Assembly (NCBI RefSeq): GCF_001429045.1
Contig: NZ_LMHY01000004.1
Span: 62,001 to 126,000 of the forward strand
Source: Pseudomonas sp. Root71
GTDB taxonomy: Bacteria; Pseudomonadota; Gammaproteobacteria; Pseudomonadales; Pseudomonadaceae
DNA: 64,000 nt
Direction: 5' to 3'
In this document: positions 26,020-34,633 of the stretch, piece by piece
How the letters are laid out: every line of letters begins with the position of its first letter
How positions within the stretch are numbered: position 1 is the first letter of the stretch
Made by a program: the position numbers and the translations under genes
Notes under the pieces: model-generated
Database searches by the model: none
Seen by the model: the letters and a program-made list of their open reading frames with translations, nothing else
Told to the model about the DNA's origin: nothing

Positions 26020-27318
26020 TCATTTCTTTTGCGTAGCGCGGACGAGCTTATCGGCAACGCCCATCAGCACATTGTTACCGGCTACCCAGACGCCCAGGTT
26101 CTGAACCGGACTGGAACGTTTGGCTTTCGGATCCTCGCGTCCCATCTCCGGGTTTTTATGACAGGCAACCGGCGCGTTGAGTATCAGCCTGCGTAAACAG
26201 GAATTGGCATGGTCGCACCACACGATCTCAGCCTCACGACCTTCGATTACCTTCAACGCATAATCAGGGTCGGCCAGCATCTGTCGTGCCAGCATGCTTG
26301 CATCGACATCGCCGTCCCAAATAGCCGCCGCCGCTTGCCGGGGATCTGGAGTACTGGAAAGGAACAGGAGCACCCCGCTACCCAGTGCCTTGCGGAAGGC
26401 CTGCGGCTCCCCGTGGTTCAGCATGTTGCCGGAAGTACTCGGCACATTGTCACGCATCGACTCGTAGTTGCCCTCGCTTAGCGAGATGAAGTCTAGGCCG
26501 ACCTCGGCGATGTGCACTGCGACCTCAGCGTAACCCTCCGGCCCCTGGCCGTCGGGCATATGGTCATTCACACTCATACGCACCCCCACCGGATAATCCG
26601 GGCCGACTTCGGCGCGCACTGCTGCAACCACATCGCGCAAGGCTCTAGCGCGATTCGCAACCGAACCACCGTATTCATCGGTGCGTTGATTGGCCAGCGG
26701 GGACAAAAAGGACGAGTAGAAGTAGCACATGTGTGCGCCAATCTCGACGCCATCGAAACCACTAGCCTTGGCCCGGCGTGCACCGGCGACGACGCTCGCC
26801 TCGATGTCCTTGATCTCCTGGATGCTGGCCTCGTGTGGCACTGGTGTTATTCGGCCACCGGGGATAAAGAGATGGTTGGGCAAGCCGCCAGCCCCCAGGT
26901 TCACCGGCTTCGGGCTGGCCGCCAAAATCCACTGACCGTTGCGCGGCACGCCCATGCGGCCGAAGCTCGGAAACAGCTGCGCGAACACTGCTGCACCACA
27001 TTCATGTACAGCATCGGACACACGCTTGAGGTCATCGACGAATGCGTCTTTGTCAAAGCGAAGGTTTGGCGAAAACGGCGACTCATTCCAGGCTCGTTCG
27101 CTGCATACCGATCCACCAACGATGACCAGGCCCACCCCGCCCTGCGCACGACGCTTGAGGAACGCGATGGTCTGCTCACTTGGGCGGCCGTCCTCGGTCG
27201 GGCGAAGTACCGCCATCGGCCCAAGGATAATGCGGTTTTTAATCTGCAATCCATTGATCTGCAGCGGGCTTGCCAGCACCTTGGCTGCATTGCTTGTATT
27301 CATCGAAATGTTGGTCAT
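26020..27318 (-). CDS. Old-yellow-enzyme-like NADH:flavin oxidoreductase, atypical
   Basis: A 432-residue protein with the FMN TIM barrel of the OYE / 2,4-dienoyl-CoA reductase family (LQIKNRIILGPMA, GFDGVEIGAHM, NQRTDEYGGSVANRARALRDVV). It lacks the C-terminal FAD/NAD domains of the long form. The C-terminal Fe-S region is degenerate: in the stretch from CDHANSC to VAC one of four expected Cys is replaced. The His of the usual QLxHxGR is replaced (AQLFPSFGR). It may still reduce an enone or quinone-like intermediate. It is the last gene of the flavocytochrome operon. The ATG at 27318 is chosen; two other starts are possible. Confidence 0.75.
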   Translation of the reverse strand: MTNISMNTSNAAKVLASPLQINGLQIKNRIILGPMAVLRPTEDGRPSEQTIAFLKRRAQGGVGLVIVGGSVCSERAWNESPFSPNLRFDKDAFVDDLKRVSDAVHECGAAVFAQLFPSFGRMGVPRNGQWILAASPKPVNLGAGGLPNHLFIPGGRITPVPHEASIQEIKDIEASVVAGARRAKASGFDGVEIGAHMCYFYSSFLSPLANQRTDEYGGSVANRARALRDVVAAVRAEVGPDYPVGVRMSVNDHMPDGQGPEGYAEVAVHIAEVGLDFISLSEGNYESMRDNVPSTSGNMLNHGEPQAFRKALGSGVLLFLSSTPDPRQAAAAIWDGDVDASMLARQMLADPDYALKVIEGREAEIVWCDHANSCLRRLILNAPVACHKNPEMGREDPKAKRSSPVQNLGVWVAGNNVLMGVADKLVRATQKK

Positions 27319-27384
27319 GGTCAAAACTACTCTTGCCTGTATAGGGTCGGCTTGCCGGGTTCAATCAACTGAATCCGAATCGAC

Positions 27385-28158
27385 TTACATGATTGAGCTG
27401 GCGCCACCGTCCACGGGAATATTGATCCCAGTGACCCATTTAGACTCATCAGAGGTCAGGTAAAGGCCTGCCCAAGCGACAGCGATCGGCTCGCCCGGCT
27501 TACCCGTCAGGGTGCGCTCCACGATCGGGGCCACGGGTGCCTTGTCGCCAAACTCCCGATACATCGCCTGAACCGGCGGGGTGTTCATTACACCAGGGCT
27601 GACCGAGTTAACCCGTACACCAACAGCGACGCCTTCTGCGGCCAGTTGGCGCGTCAAGGCAAGGACCGCCCCCTTCGCCGCGGCATGCGCAGCCTGCGGC
27701 AACGTTCTCGCTCCCTGCATGCCAGCACCGGAGCCGATGTTGACGATGGCACCTTTGGACTTCACCAGATATGGCCAGGCAAGCTGGCAAGCACGCCAGA
27801 CGAGATCGAGCTCATTCTGAATAGTGAAGACATAATCGGCGTCGCTCTGCATCGCAAAAGGCGCAAAACGCGGCAGGCTGGCATTATTGTAAAGCGCGTC
27901 AATGCGGCCATGCCGAGCAGCAGCACCATCGATCCAACGCGCTACATCGTCGCGGTCGCTGAGGTCAACAGGAGCAACCACATCGATGGAATGACCATCG
28001 CTTTCTACCAGTTTTGCGGTTTCTGCGGCCGTCTGCGGATTGATGTCACAGCCGACAACGATTGCGCCTTCACTGGCGAACAGTCGAGCTGTCTCGCGCC
28101 CCATCCCACTGCCAATGCCGGTCAGTAAAACCACCTTGTCCTGCAATCGCTTGCTCAT
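27385..28158 (-). CDS. Short-chain dehydrogenase/reductase with altered active site
   Basis: A 257-residue classical SDR. The cofactor motif is TGIGSGMGRE, and CDIN suggests NAD preference. The structural motif is NNAS and a Ser lies in NIGSGAGMQG. The YxxxK motif reads HAAAK, so the catalytic Tyr is replaced by His while Lys is kept. It lies between an MFS transporter and the OYE-like gene and starts after GAGAGGG. If the cluster handles flavan-3-ols it could oxidise the C4 alcohol made by the flavoprotein, but the Tyr-to-His change makes activity uncertain. Confidence 0.82.
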   Translation of the reverse strand: MSKRLQDKVVLLTGIGSGMGRETARLFASEGAIVVGCDINPQTAAETAKLVESDGHSIDVVAPVDLSDRDDVARWIDGAAARHGRIDALYNNASLPRFAPFAMQSDADYVFTIQNELDLVWRACQLAWPYLVKSKGAIVNIGSGAGMQGARTLPQAAHAAAKGAVLALTRQLAAEGVAVGVRVNSVSPGVMNTPPVQAMYREFGDKAPVAPIVERTLTGKPGEPIAVAWAGLYLTSDESKWVTGINIPVDGGASSIM

Positions 28159-28201
28159 ACCAACCCTCTCGTAAGGGACTTCATATTTTTGTTGTTTTAC
28201 A

Positions 28202-29374
28202 TCACGCCTTACGGGTACCTAGACGAAAGCAGAGGGCGGACAAAAGCCCCAACGCCAATGCCGCCCAGCCCAAGCTGCCATAGCCAACATGCAGGGCGAG
28301 CACGCCCCCCAGGAGTGGGCCAGTAGCCGAACCCGCCATGACCATCACCGGAGTGGCTGCGACCACGCGACCGGACGGATCCAGTCGCGCAAGTACCCCG
28401 AATGCGAACACATGGGTGAATGTGACGACGGCGATGAGAACTGAGGTCGCTACGATGTAAACCCCGTAACCACTAAACTGGGTCACAGCAACTGCTGCAG
28501 TGGCTTGTATCAGAGGTCCCGCCATGACTACGCCCGAGGCCGGCAAGCGGCGTTCAAGGAGATTGGAAAGGGCGACAGGTACGAGATTCACGACGCCACT
28601 GATGACAAGCACCGTGGTGATCTGCGCCGCGCTGAATCCGTGCCAGCCTCCTACACGCTCGATGAATCCGAAGACCATCGAATGGCTCACCATCAATAGA
28701 CTCACGCCAGTGATGCCGAACCATACTCGCGTAGGCAACTTGGCGAGCTTGGATCGATCGTGCTGGATCGCACGGGCGACCTTCGGAAAAGCCAGCAGTG
28801 CGGCGAGTGCGGCAGCAAACATGATGCCCGACATTGTGTAGAAGAATATGTTCGGGCCGTTCTTGCCCACTAGCGGAGGCAGCGTCGCCATCACCAGGAT
28901 GGACAGTAGGCTCAGCGAGCTAAATGCCATTGCCGCTGTGCGGTGCGGATTAGCAGTGCCACCCATCGTCCCGTGAACGATCGACAGGCCGCAGCCGACC
29001 GCCAGACCTGCCACGACATGCGCCGAAGCCAAAAGGGTATAGCTACCACTTACGCTTGGCATGCTGGCGAAGGCCATACCCGCCACGGCATAAGCCGCCG
29101 ACGTTATGCGCTTGCGGTTGAGTCGGGATAGTTTTGGTGCAATACACAGGCTGCTGAGCACGACCGACCCGAGGAACAGAGTCAGAAGGAACCCGGCACG
29201 CTGCGGATCAAGTGCCAGTTGCCCGATCAGGACGATTCCAACCCAGATCGGCAAAGTGGTGATATCCATCAGGCCAGCGCAATGCCCGATGACGAGCGCC
29301 GCGGTACCGTAGCGGGCTTCCTTCCGGTTGCCAGCAGCCTTCGTCAGAGAGTCAGAAACAGAATGTGAGCTCAT
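28202..29374 (-). CDS. MFS transporter
   Basis: A 390-residue membrane protein with about 12 predicted helices (GTAALVIGHCAGLMDITTLPIW, GVVNLVPVALSNLLERR, SATGPLLGGVLALHVGYGSLGW). It is not of the HpaX/ACS type. Its ATG overlaps the cytochrome c stop by four bases (ATGA). Located inside the catabolic operon, it is the probable importer or exporter for the substrate or an intermediate. Confidence 0.8.
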   Translation of the reverse strand: MSSHSVSDSLTKAAGNRKEARYGTAALVIGHCAGLMDITTLPIWVGIVLIGQLALDPQRAGFLLTLFLGSVVLSSLCIAPKLSRLNRKRITSAAYAVAGMAFASMPSVSGSYTLLASAHVVAGLAVGCGLSIVHGTMGGTANPHRTAAMAFSSLSLLSILVMATLPPLVGKNGPNIFFYTMSGIMFAAALAALLAFPKVARAIQHDRSKLAKLPTRVWFGITGVSLLMVSHSMVFGFIERVGGWHGFSAAQITTVLVISGVVNLVPVALSNLLERRLPASGVVMAGPLIQATAAVAVTQFSGYGVYIVATSVLIAVVTFTHVFAFGVLARLDPSGRVVAATPVMVMAGSATGPLLGGVLALHVGYGSLGWAALALGLLSALCFRLGTRKA

Positions 29375-29715
29375 TGGTCTTTAGCCTTTAGGTAGTCGAC
29401 AAGCAATTCAAGGTCGGCGTCGGTTATTTCGGTTTTACGAAATGCCGGCATGATCAGTACGCCGTTGCGAACGAAATACTTGATGAAGGCCGGGGGCATG
29501 TCAGTGCGCTCTTCCAATGCAGCCGGTAAGCTGCGGCCATACTTGGCCGCCAGCGAAGCTGTGCCAGGCATGCGTGAAGCTGCGGCGTGACAGATCGCAC
29601 ACCACTGATCGAAAACCTGCTTGCCACGCTGACCCGGTTCGACGTCCCTGGCCGGTTCGGAGGCGACTGCCAGACCTGCCAGCATCATCAGCACGATGAA
29701 ACTGTTCGTTTTCAT
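29371..29715 (-). CDS. Small periplasmic c-type cytochrome
   Basis: A 114-residue protein with a signal peptide (NSFIVLMMLAGLAVA), one CAICH haem motif (C39, C42, H43) and a probable axial Met in LIMPAFRK (about 89). Size and layout match the cytochrome subunit of p-cresol methylhydroxylase and eugenol hydroxylase. It overlaps both neighbours by four bases and surely accepts electrons from the flavoprotein at 29712. Because the flavoprotein shows no signal peptide of its own, the complex may be exported together. Confidence 0.88.
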   Translation of the reverse strand: MKTNSFIVLMMLAGLAVASEPARDVEPGQRGKQVFDQWCAICHAAASRMPGTASLAAKYGRSLPAALEERTDMPPAFIKYFVRNGVLIMPAFRKTEITDADLELLVDYLKAKDQ

Positions 29716-31388
29716 TTGGTGCCCTTCCTCAAATGCTTGGGCCAGATGCCGTAGCGGCCCGGCGAAAGAGTTCCGTTAGGATCGATGGCGTCCTTGATGA
29801 CCTCGTTCAAGCGCAGCAGGCTGTTGTTGTTGTACGAATACAGGCCCATGGCCTGGTCCTGGAATTCCGGGTGGCAACGATATTCGCCCCAGCCATGCTG
29901 TGCGCCAATATCGAGCAGCGTCCGATACGCCTTGATGGAGGCTTTGTTCATCGCCGTATCATCGGTAATCGGGAAGCCCACGATGAAAAGGAAAGCGCGC
30001 TCGAAAAACGGCGCAGGCAACGCAAAAGGCCTGAGGTTCCAGATCGGCACATTCTGCAGCGCAGGCATGGTGCGGTGCGCTTCTTCGAAGACACGGTTGG
30101 CTTCGAGGATGCCTTGCGCAGTCTGTGGAATGACTGGAGAGAACCACATATGGCCGCGCATTGGGTGCGGGTTGCCTCCGGCACGCGTGCCCATACCGAA
30201 GAAGTCCATGTTTGGTACACCCACATCCTGTGGGTAAACCGTCCACTCAGCGGAAGCCTTGCGCGGATCGGTCTGAATCTGGCCAGCCTGAAAGCGCACT
30301 CCCTTGATCGACTTTGCGGCCAGCTCCTGTACCGCCTCCCACTGGGCCTGGATCACCTTCGGTGGTCCGTAGAACTTCAGGTTAAGCACCCAGTAAGGAA
30401 TGTTGTTGTCCTGTCCATACTTCTGCAACTCTGCCGAAAAGCCGACGCTGGCTTTCGCAACCAGCTCGGCATGCGGCTTCTGCAACTGCGGCGGGCCATC
30501 ATAAAATGCGTCGACAAGGTGTTTCGTGTAATTGCTGACACCCAGCAGCGGGCTACCCATTTCCGGAGCACCAGGGGCTAACCCAGTGTTCTCGACGTAC
30601 TTGAGCAATTCCACTACCGCGTGCAGGTCGTCATAACGCGCGGCCATCACCATGCCATGCATGAAGGCTTCTGGTGCCGGCATCAACCAAATGCCCATCT
30701 TGGTGACAACGCCGAAATTGGACTGGGAAAAAATGCCATCCAGGATCGGCCCCATGCCCATCTTGAATTGCCCCCACGTCTGGGAACCGGGAAGCGCTCC
30801 CATTCCTGTTCGAACCACCTCCCCATTTGCCAGCACCACCTCCATTCCGCAGTGCGAATCGAAATGGTTGCGAAAGCGCGACAGCGTGTGACCTACTCCA
30901 TGGTCAAGCGCATTGCCAACCACACTGCCCCAGCCGGGGTCGGCGACATCCAACCACACTTCCAGGCCACGTTCCTGGATGTAGTTATACAGATCGAAAT
31001 AGCTGACGCCGGGCTCCACGATTGCGTAGCCATTGCTTTCGTTGACCTCAATGATGCGGTTCATCCGCTTCAGATCCAGCACAACACTGCCGCCATGATT
31101 GGGCGCTGAACCGCCGTAGCCGAGGTTTTTGCCGGTGGAAATCGTATAAAGCGGTATGCGGTGCTTATCGGCAATGCGCACGACCGCCTGCACCTCTTCA
31201 ACCGAACCGGGCGCCACGGCAGCTGATGCGCTTCGATCCTCGGGCGTGTCGCGCAGCGGGGAATAAGAATCACGGTAGGGAAACAGATCCTCGTCCTCAA
31301 CGAAGACCCATTCTTTTCCGACTACACCAGCAAACGCCTGTAGCGCGACGGAAAAAACTTCGGGGGAAACATTCGGGGGTGTTCTCAT
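29712..31388 (-). CDS. VAO/4-cresol dehydrogenase-type FAD oxidoreductase
   Basis: A 558-residue flavoprotein. The FAD-binding PCMH domain (about 55-250) has STGKNLGYGGSAPNHGGSV and VGNALDHGVGHT. The C-terminal substrate domain has RGHMWFSPVIPQ, near where the family attaches FAD covalently, and ends SPGRYGIWP. The family oxidises para-alkylphenols at the benzylic carbon (p-cresol, eugenol, vanillyl alcohol). With the downstream cytochrome c it forms a flavocytochrome dehydrogenase. No signal peptide is visible. For a flavan substrate the equivalent reaction would be C4 hydroxylation, but any 4-alkylphenol is possible. Confidence 0.85.
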   Translation of the reverse strand: MRTPPNVSPEVFSVALQAFAGVVGKEWVFVEDEDLFPYRDSYSPLRDTPEDRSASAAVAPGSVEEVQAVVRIADKHRIPLYTISTGKNLGYGGSAPNHGGSVVLDLKRMNRIIEVNESNGYAIVEPGVSYFDLYNYIQERGLEVWLDVADPGWGSVVGNALDHGVGHTLSRFRNHFDSHCGMEVVLANGEVVRTGMGALPGSQTWGQFKMGMGPILDGIFSQSNFGVVTKMGIWLMPAPEAFMHGMVMAARYDDLHAVVELLKYVENTGLAPGAPEMGSPLLGVSNYTKHLVDAFYDGPPQLQKPHAELVAKASVGFSAELQKYGQDNNIPYWVLNLKFYGPPKVIQAQWEAVQELAAKSIKGVRFQAGQIQTDPRKASAEWTVYPQDVGVPNMDFFGMGTRAGGNPHPMRGHMWFSPVIPQTAQGILEANRVFEEAHRTMPALQNVPIWNLRPFALPAPFFERAFLFIVGFPITDDTAMNKASIKAYRTLLDIGAQHGWGEYRCHPEFQDQAMGLYSYNNNSLLRLNEVIKDAIDPNGTLSPGRYGIWPKHLRKGTK

Positions 31389-31391
31389 AAT

Positions 31392-31847
31392 TCACGCGAT
31401 GATCCATGAAACCAAAGGATTGGGTTGGCTCGCCGGTACGTCGTACTGATGCAGCACAACAGTACGGCGCGACTGGCTGCGTGCTTGTTCTGCAAGGCAA
31501 TGCCAAACCTCGCGCGTGGTGAGTCCGGCGACAGCGCCACCTTGCTCACGCCAAAACGGTACGAGCGATTCCTGCCAAAGCCTCGTGAGTCCATTCGTGA
31601 CTTCAAGCCGCGCACTGCCTTTTTTGGCATGCTCAATGGCGAAAGCCAGGCTTTGCGGCAATCGGCGGTCCGTCACGACAAAGCGAACGTCAAACTGACT
31701 GGGGTCGAATGGTTCTCGAGCGATCTCTCCGGATGGCTTCGCGAGCACCGGTAGCGCCCCCAGCATGGCGAGCGTCGCGGCACTTGCGGTGGACACGAGA
31801 AACTGGCGCCGCCCAAATCCGAGATTGGAAATATTGGGGATCGGCAT
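31392..31847 (-). CDS. Tat-exported protein of unknown function
   Basis: A 151-residue protein with a twin-arginine signal (GFGRRQFLVST, hydrophobic core, cleavage near VLAKP). The mature part (about 115 residues) contains FDVRFVVTDRRLPQSLAFA and VWHCLAEQARSQSRRTVVLHQY. I do not recognise the family. The ATG at 31847 has GGGGA upstream; an in-frame GTG at 31853 overlaps the previous stop. It lies directly before the flavocytochrome genes and could be a periplasmic chaperone or carrier that brings the flavoprotein out of the cytoplasm. That is inference from position only. Confidence 0.7.
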   Translation of the reverse strand: MPIPNISNLGFGRRQFLVSTASAATLAMLGALPVLAKPSGEIAREPFDPSQFDVRFVVTDRRLPQSLAFAIEHAKKGSARLEVTNGLTRLWQESLVPFWREQGGAVAGLTTREVWHCLAEQARSQSRRTVVLHQYDVPASQPNPLVSWIIA

Positions 31848-31849
31848 GC

Positions 31850-32092
31850 TCACTCCCCGGAAATGTTGAGGAATGTAGCGGAGCTCTGAACCCCGATTAA
31901 GAGACTGAGATCGGCGTCGAGGATCGAGCCGTTGGTATCGCGCGTCGAAGCAGCGTTGACGGGGAAGTTTTGGAAATCAGCGGACGCGAATTGCTTGTCG
32001 CGTTCAGCCACCTGTTCACTGGTCGAGTGCCAGATGCGGCCCACAATGGTAACGGTCGCAACATCGCCTTTCAGGCTCGAACCCTGATGCAT
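31850..32092 (-). CDS. Small protein of unknown function, first gene of the flavocytochrome operon
   Basis: An 80-residue protein with no cysteine, no signal peptide and no membrane segment. It starts after a strong GGAGGAAAC. The body (GDVATVTIVGRIWHSTSEQ, then DADLSLLIGVQSSATFLNISGE) suggests a small beta-rich fold. I do not recognise it. Its stop touches the start of the Tat protein, and a good TetR-type operator lies 68 bases upstream, so it is a genuine first gene. Confidence 0.7.
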   Translation of the reverse strand: MHQGSSLKGDVATVTIVGRIWHSTSEQVAERDKQFASADFQNFPVNAASTRDTNGSILDADLSLLIGVQSSATFLNISGE

Positions 32093-32425
32093 GTTTGTTT
32101 CCTCCGCGCGTTCTTGTTGTTGTGCCCGTGACAGGCTTCATATGCGCGAAACAAAAATATACGATCCGTACCGTTTTGTGCAAGCTTACTTTTTTCGGTT
32201 TCGTCAGCTGGCAGCCTTCACCTGCCTACGGAGTCAGCCCTCATGGGCCTTCCACACTCGCCAAGCCAAGCCCAAAGCGTTTTTTTACATTGCTTCTTGA
32301 GTGGTCTGTTGGCTACGATCAGAAACGCCTCAGCTTGATTTCAGCAGGCAGCCGCCCACGCCGCAGAGTGAGCACATGCAGCTTTACGCTCCTGTTAAAA
32401 TTAGTCATTTATTAAGGAATACTTT
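32093..32425. other. Divergent region between flavocytochrome operon and TetR paralog 3
   Basis: No gene seen. It holds one good TetR-operator-like site (32160-32175) close to the minus-strand operon. No second copy is evident near the TetR start at 32426, so the single site may serve both directions. Confidence 0.5.
32160..32175. promoter_or_regulatory. Candidate TetR operator (TACGATCCGTACCGTT)
   Basis: 12 of 16 positions match the best palindrome, with an intact CGTACCGTTTTG right half. It is placed at the promoter of the 32092-26020 operon. Confidence 0.6.
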
Positions 32426-33019
32426 ATGCAGGAGAAGTCTTTAGGACGACCACGCAGCGAAGCTACTCGACTGCAAATACTGAATTCGACCATCAAGTTG
32501 CTACACGAGAACTCTATTCAGGCCATCTCGATTGAGGCAATTGCAAAGGAAGCCGGTGTCAGCAAAGCAACGATCTACAGATGGTGGGACTCTAAAGCAT
32601 TGCTCGTGATTGACGCATTCATTGAAAACCATCTTCTCAAGACCCCACTGCCAATTGAACTCGGTCCCAAAAAGGCCATCGCTGCTCATTTCCGCACACT
32701 GGTAGAGCAGTTTTCTGGTTGGCCAGGCCGAATACTTGCTCAAATCATAGCCGAGGGACAATCTGACCCTTCAGTATTACGAGCCTTTCGAGAGAGATTC
32801 CACTATGGGCGACGCGCGATAGTTAAAGAAACACTTGAAGAATGGAAACGCAGCGGCGAGATCCCAAGCGACACCGATGTCGAGTCGCTTATGGACATCA
32901 TCTACTCAGCAGTCTACATGCGCTTGTTGGTTGGCCACGCCCCATTGAACGAGGAGTTTGCCAAGTCGCATATCGACTACATATACCACTTGCTGGGAGT
33001 AACGAACTCAGAAAACTGA
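32426..33019 (+). CDS. TetR/AcrR family regulator, paralog 3
   Basis: A 197-residue TetR protein. It shares GRPRSEATR, IEAIAKEAGVSKATIYRWWDS, RERFHYGRRAIVKETLEEW and YMRLLVGHAPLNEEFAKSHI with paralogs 1 and 2. The recognition helix (SKATIYRWW) is the same as in paralog 1, so both should read the same operator. It is divergent from the flavocytochrome operon, convergent with the FAD monooxygenase gene, and followed by a strong terminator. Confidence 0.9.
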   Translation: MQEKSLGRPRSEATRLQILNSTIKLLHENSIQAISIEAIAKEAGVSKATIYRWWDSKALLVIDAFIENHLLKTPLPIELGPKKAIAAHFRTLVEQFSGWPGRILAQIIAEGQSDPSVLRAFRERFHYGRRAIVKETLEEWKRSGEIPSDTDVESLMDIIYSAVYMRLLVGHAPLNEEFAKSHIDYIYHLLGVTNSEN

Positions 33020-33064
33020 ACAGCACTGTTTGGCTGCTGATCGTTATAAAGTATGAGTTGACTC

Positions 33065-33102
33065 AGTCCCGATTCACCCTGAGAGGTGAATCGGGACTTT
33101 TT
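33065..33102 (+). terminator. Rho-independent terminator after TetR paralog 3
   Basis: AGTCCCGATTCACC and GGTGAATCGGGACT form a 14-bp perfect stem with a CTGAGA loop, followed by TTTT. It separates the TetR gene from the convergent monooxygenase gene. Confidence 0.92.
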
Positions 33103-33126
33103 GACAGATAACGTCAACCTGGTGCT

Positions 33127-34239
33127 TTAGATAGGCTGCCCCAAGTATTGATAGGTTTTCAGCAATAGAGCCGCCGACTGCTCTCTATTTTTCAGTGGGT
33201 CTTCCTGCTCATAGCGACAAAGTTGTAATGAAGCTTCGCAAATGATTTTGCACCGTTCAAATCGGCGCTCGCTATACATCGCCAATGCCTCGTTAACAGA
33301 TTGGGTCTTGGATATGCAGTCTGCAAGCACGACGGCATCTTCGATGGCCATGCCACCTCCAGACGTCATATGCGGTGTTGGTGAATGTGCAGCATCGCCG
33401 ATGAGCACTACGCGGCCGCGGTACCAAGGTGCCGGCACCAGCGTGATATCCAGCGGACGGAAGATAACCTGCCTGGCATCGGTCACCTGCTCAAGAGCTT
33501 CCAATACAGCGGGCGCGGTATATTCGGCAAGGCGTTCGCGAATCATCGCGCTCGCTTGATCCTCTGGTACCCGCAGAGGCTCCACACTGTTCTCGAGATA
33601 AAACAGGTAGCAGCTGTTCTCCGATGTCGGGAAAGAACCCACCGTTTTCCCTGTCGGGCTGCGGTACAGACAGAACCCATCAATCTGAGCCGGACGCGGC
33701 GCGTTGAAACGCCAGACACTCTGACCTGCAAAATGCGGCCTGCACTCAGTACCGAAAACCTGATCGCGGAGCTTGGAGTAGGCTCCATCCGCAGCCACTA
33801 CCAAGTCATAGGTAGCCTCGCGACCATCCGAGAATTTAACTTCGACGCAGTCCCCACGGTCGTCGAGATGTTCGATCGTCAACCCTTTATCCAGAACCGC
33901 CCCAGCCCCTTGCGCTGCCGACTCCAGGATTCGAGCAAGTTCTGGCCGACGGATGCCACAGCTGGGGGGTGCAGGGTCCGATCGCAGGAGTTGACCTGAG
34001 GAATCGAATTGCCGAAACGCGTCGAATCGCATACCACTGTCGAGACAAGGCTCCGCCAATCCGATCATGTCCAATGCTCGGACCGTGTTGTGTAACAGGC
34101 AAATGCCAGACCCTGCCGAGGGAATCCCCGGCTTGATATCAATACAGTGGACGTCCACTCCCGCCCTGCGCAGTGCATAAGCTGCGGTGGCACCGCCGAT
34201 TCCGCTGCCTACAATCAAAACGCGTTTAACTTGACTCAT
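33127..34239 (-). CDS. FAD-dependent aromatic monooxygenase (group A)
   Basis: A 370-residue flavin hydroxylase. It has the Rossmann motif VLIVGSGIGGATAAYALRRAG, the substrate/NADH loop region around VVAADGAYSKLRDQ, and the second FAD motif VVLIGDAAHSPTPHMTSGGG. It would hydroxylate a phenolic ring, with NAD(P)H as donor. It starts after GGAGAGGAG and faces the OCD operon across a region with two TetR-type sites. In the fde-like model this is the FdeE step that adds the hydroxyl needed before extradiol cleavage. Other phenolic substrates are possible. Confidence 0.87.
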   Translation of the reverse strand: MSQVKRVLIVGSGIGGATAAYALRRAGVDVHCIDIKPGIPSAGSGICLLHNTVRALDMIGLAEPCLDSGMRFDAFRQFDSSGQLLRSDPAPPSCGIRRPELARILESAAQGAGAVLDKGLTIEHLDDRGDCVEVKFSDGREATYDLVVAADGAYSKLRDQVFGTECRPHFAGQSVWRFNAPRPAQIDGFCLYRSPTGKTVGSFPTSENSCYLFYLENSVEPLRVPEDQASAMIRERLAEYTAPAVLEALEQVTDARQVIFRPLDITLVPAPWYRGRVVLIGDAAHSPTPHMTSGGGMAIEDAVVLADCISKTQSVNEALAMYSERRFERCKIICEASLQLCRYEQEDPLKNREQSAALLLKTYQYLGQPI

Positions 34240-34521
34240 TCTTGTCTCCTCTCCGCTTCTATGGCGGGTGGTAGCTGCTACTCAATTACACAGCTTGTTT
34301 GCCAATTCCGGTACATCGAAGTACGCCTCGGCAAGAGACATCCGCGACCGGGTATAGCCCTCGTATAGTCATCTGCGGCAAGCCTTCAGGCGTCGCGCAG
34401 TACTGCTTCAATTGCAGCGACGAGCAAATCCACTGGGCAGGACTGTCCAAGCCTTCAACTACCCTCGCATCCCGCGCTTCATGCCGCTCACCAGACATCG
34501 GCATTGCTAAGAACAAACCAA

Positions 34522-34537
34522 ATCTATACGTTCCGTT
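34522..34537. promoter_or_regulatory. Candidate TetR operator (ATCTATACGTTCCGTT)
   Basis: Shares the TATACGTTCCGTTTTG right part with the site at 9666 and others. It lies in the divergent region upstream of both the monooxygenase and the OCD operon. Confidence 0.5.
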
Positions 34538-34617
34538 TTGTTTCCGCAACCATGCCGAGTAAAACCTAGATTTACGCAATAGAGCCATTGACAACGCCAA
34601 TCTCAGACAACAATACT

Positions 34618-34633
34618 TTGTATACGCATCGTT
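34618..34633. promoter_or_regulatory. Candidate TetR operator (TTGTATACGCATCGTT)
   Basis: Right half matches the repeated element (ACGCATCGTTTTGTTAG); the left half is weak. It lies 107 bases upstream of the OCD gene start. Confidence 0.4.
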
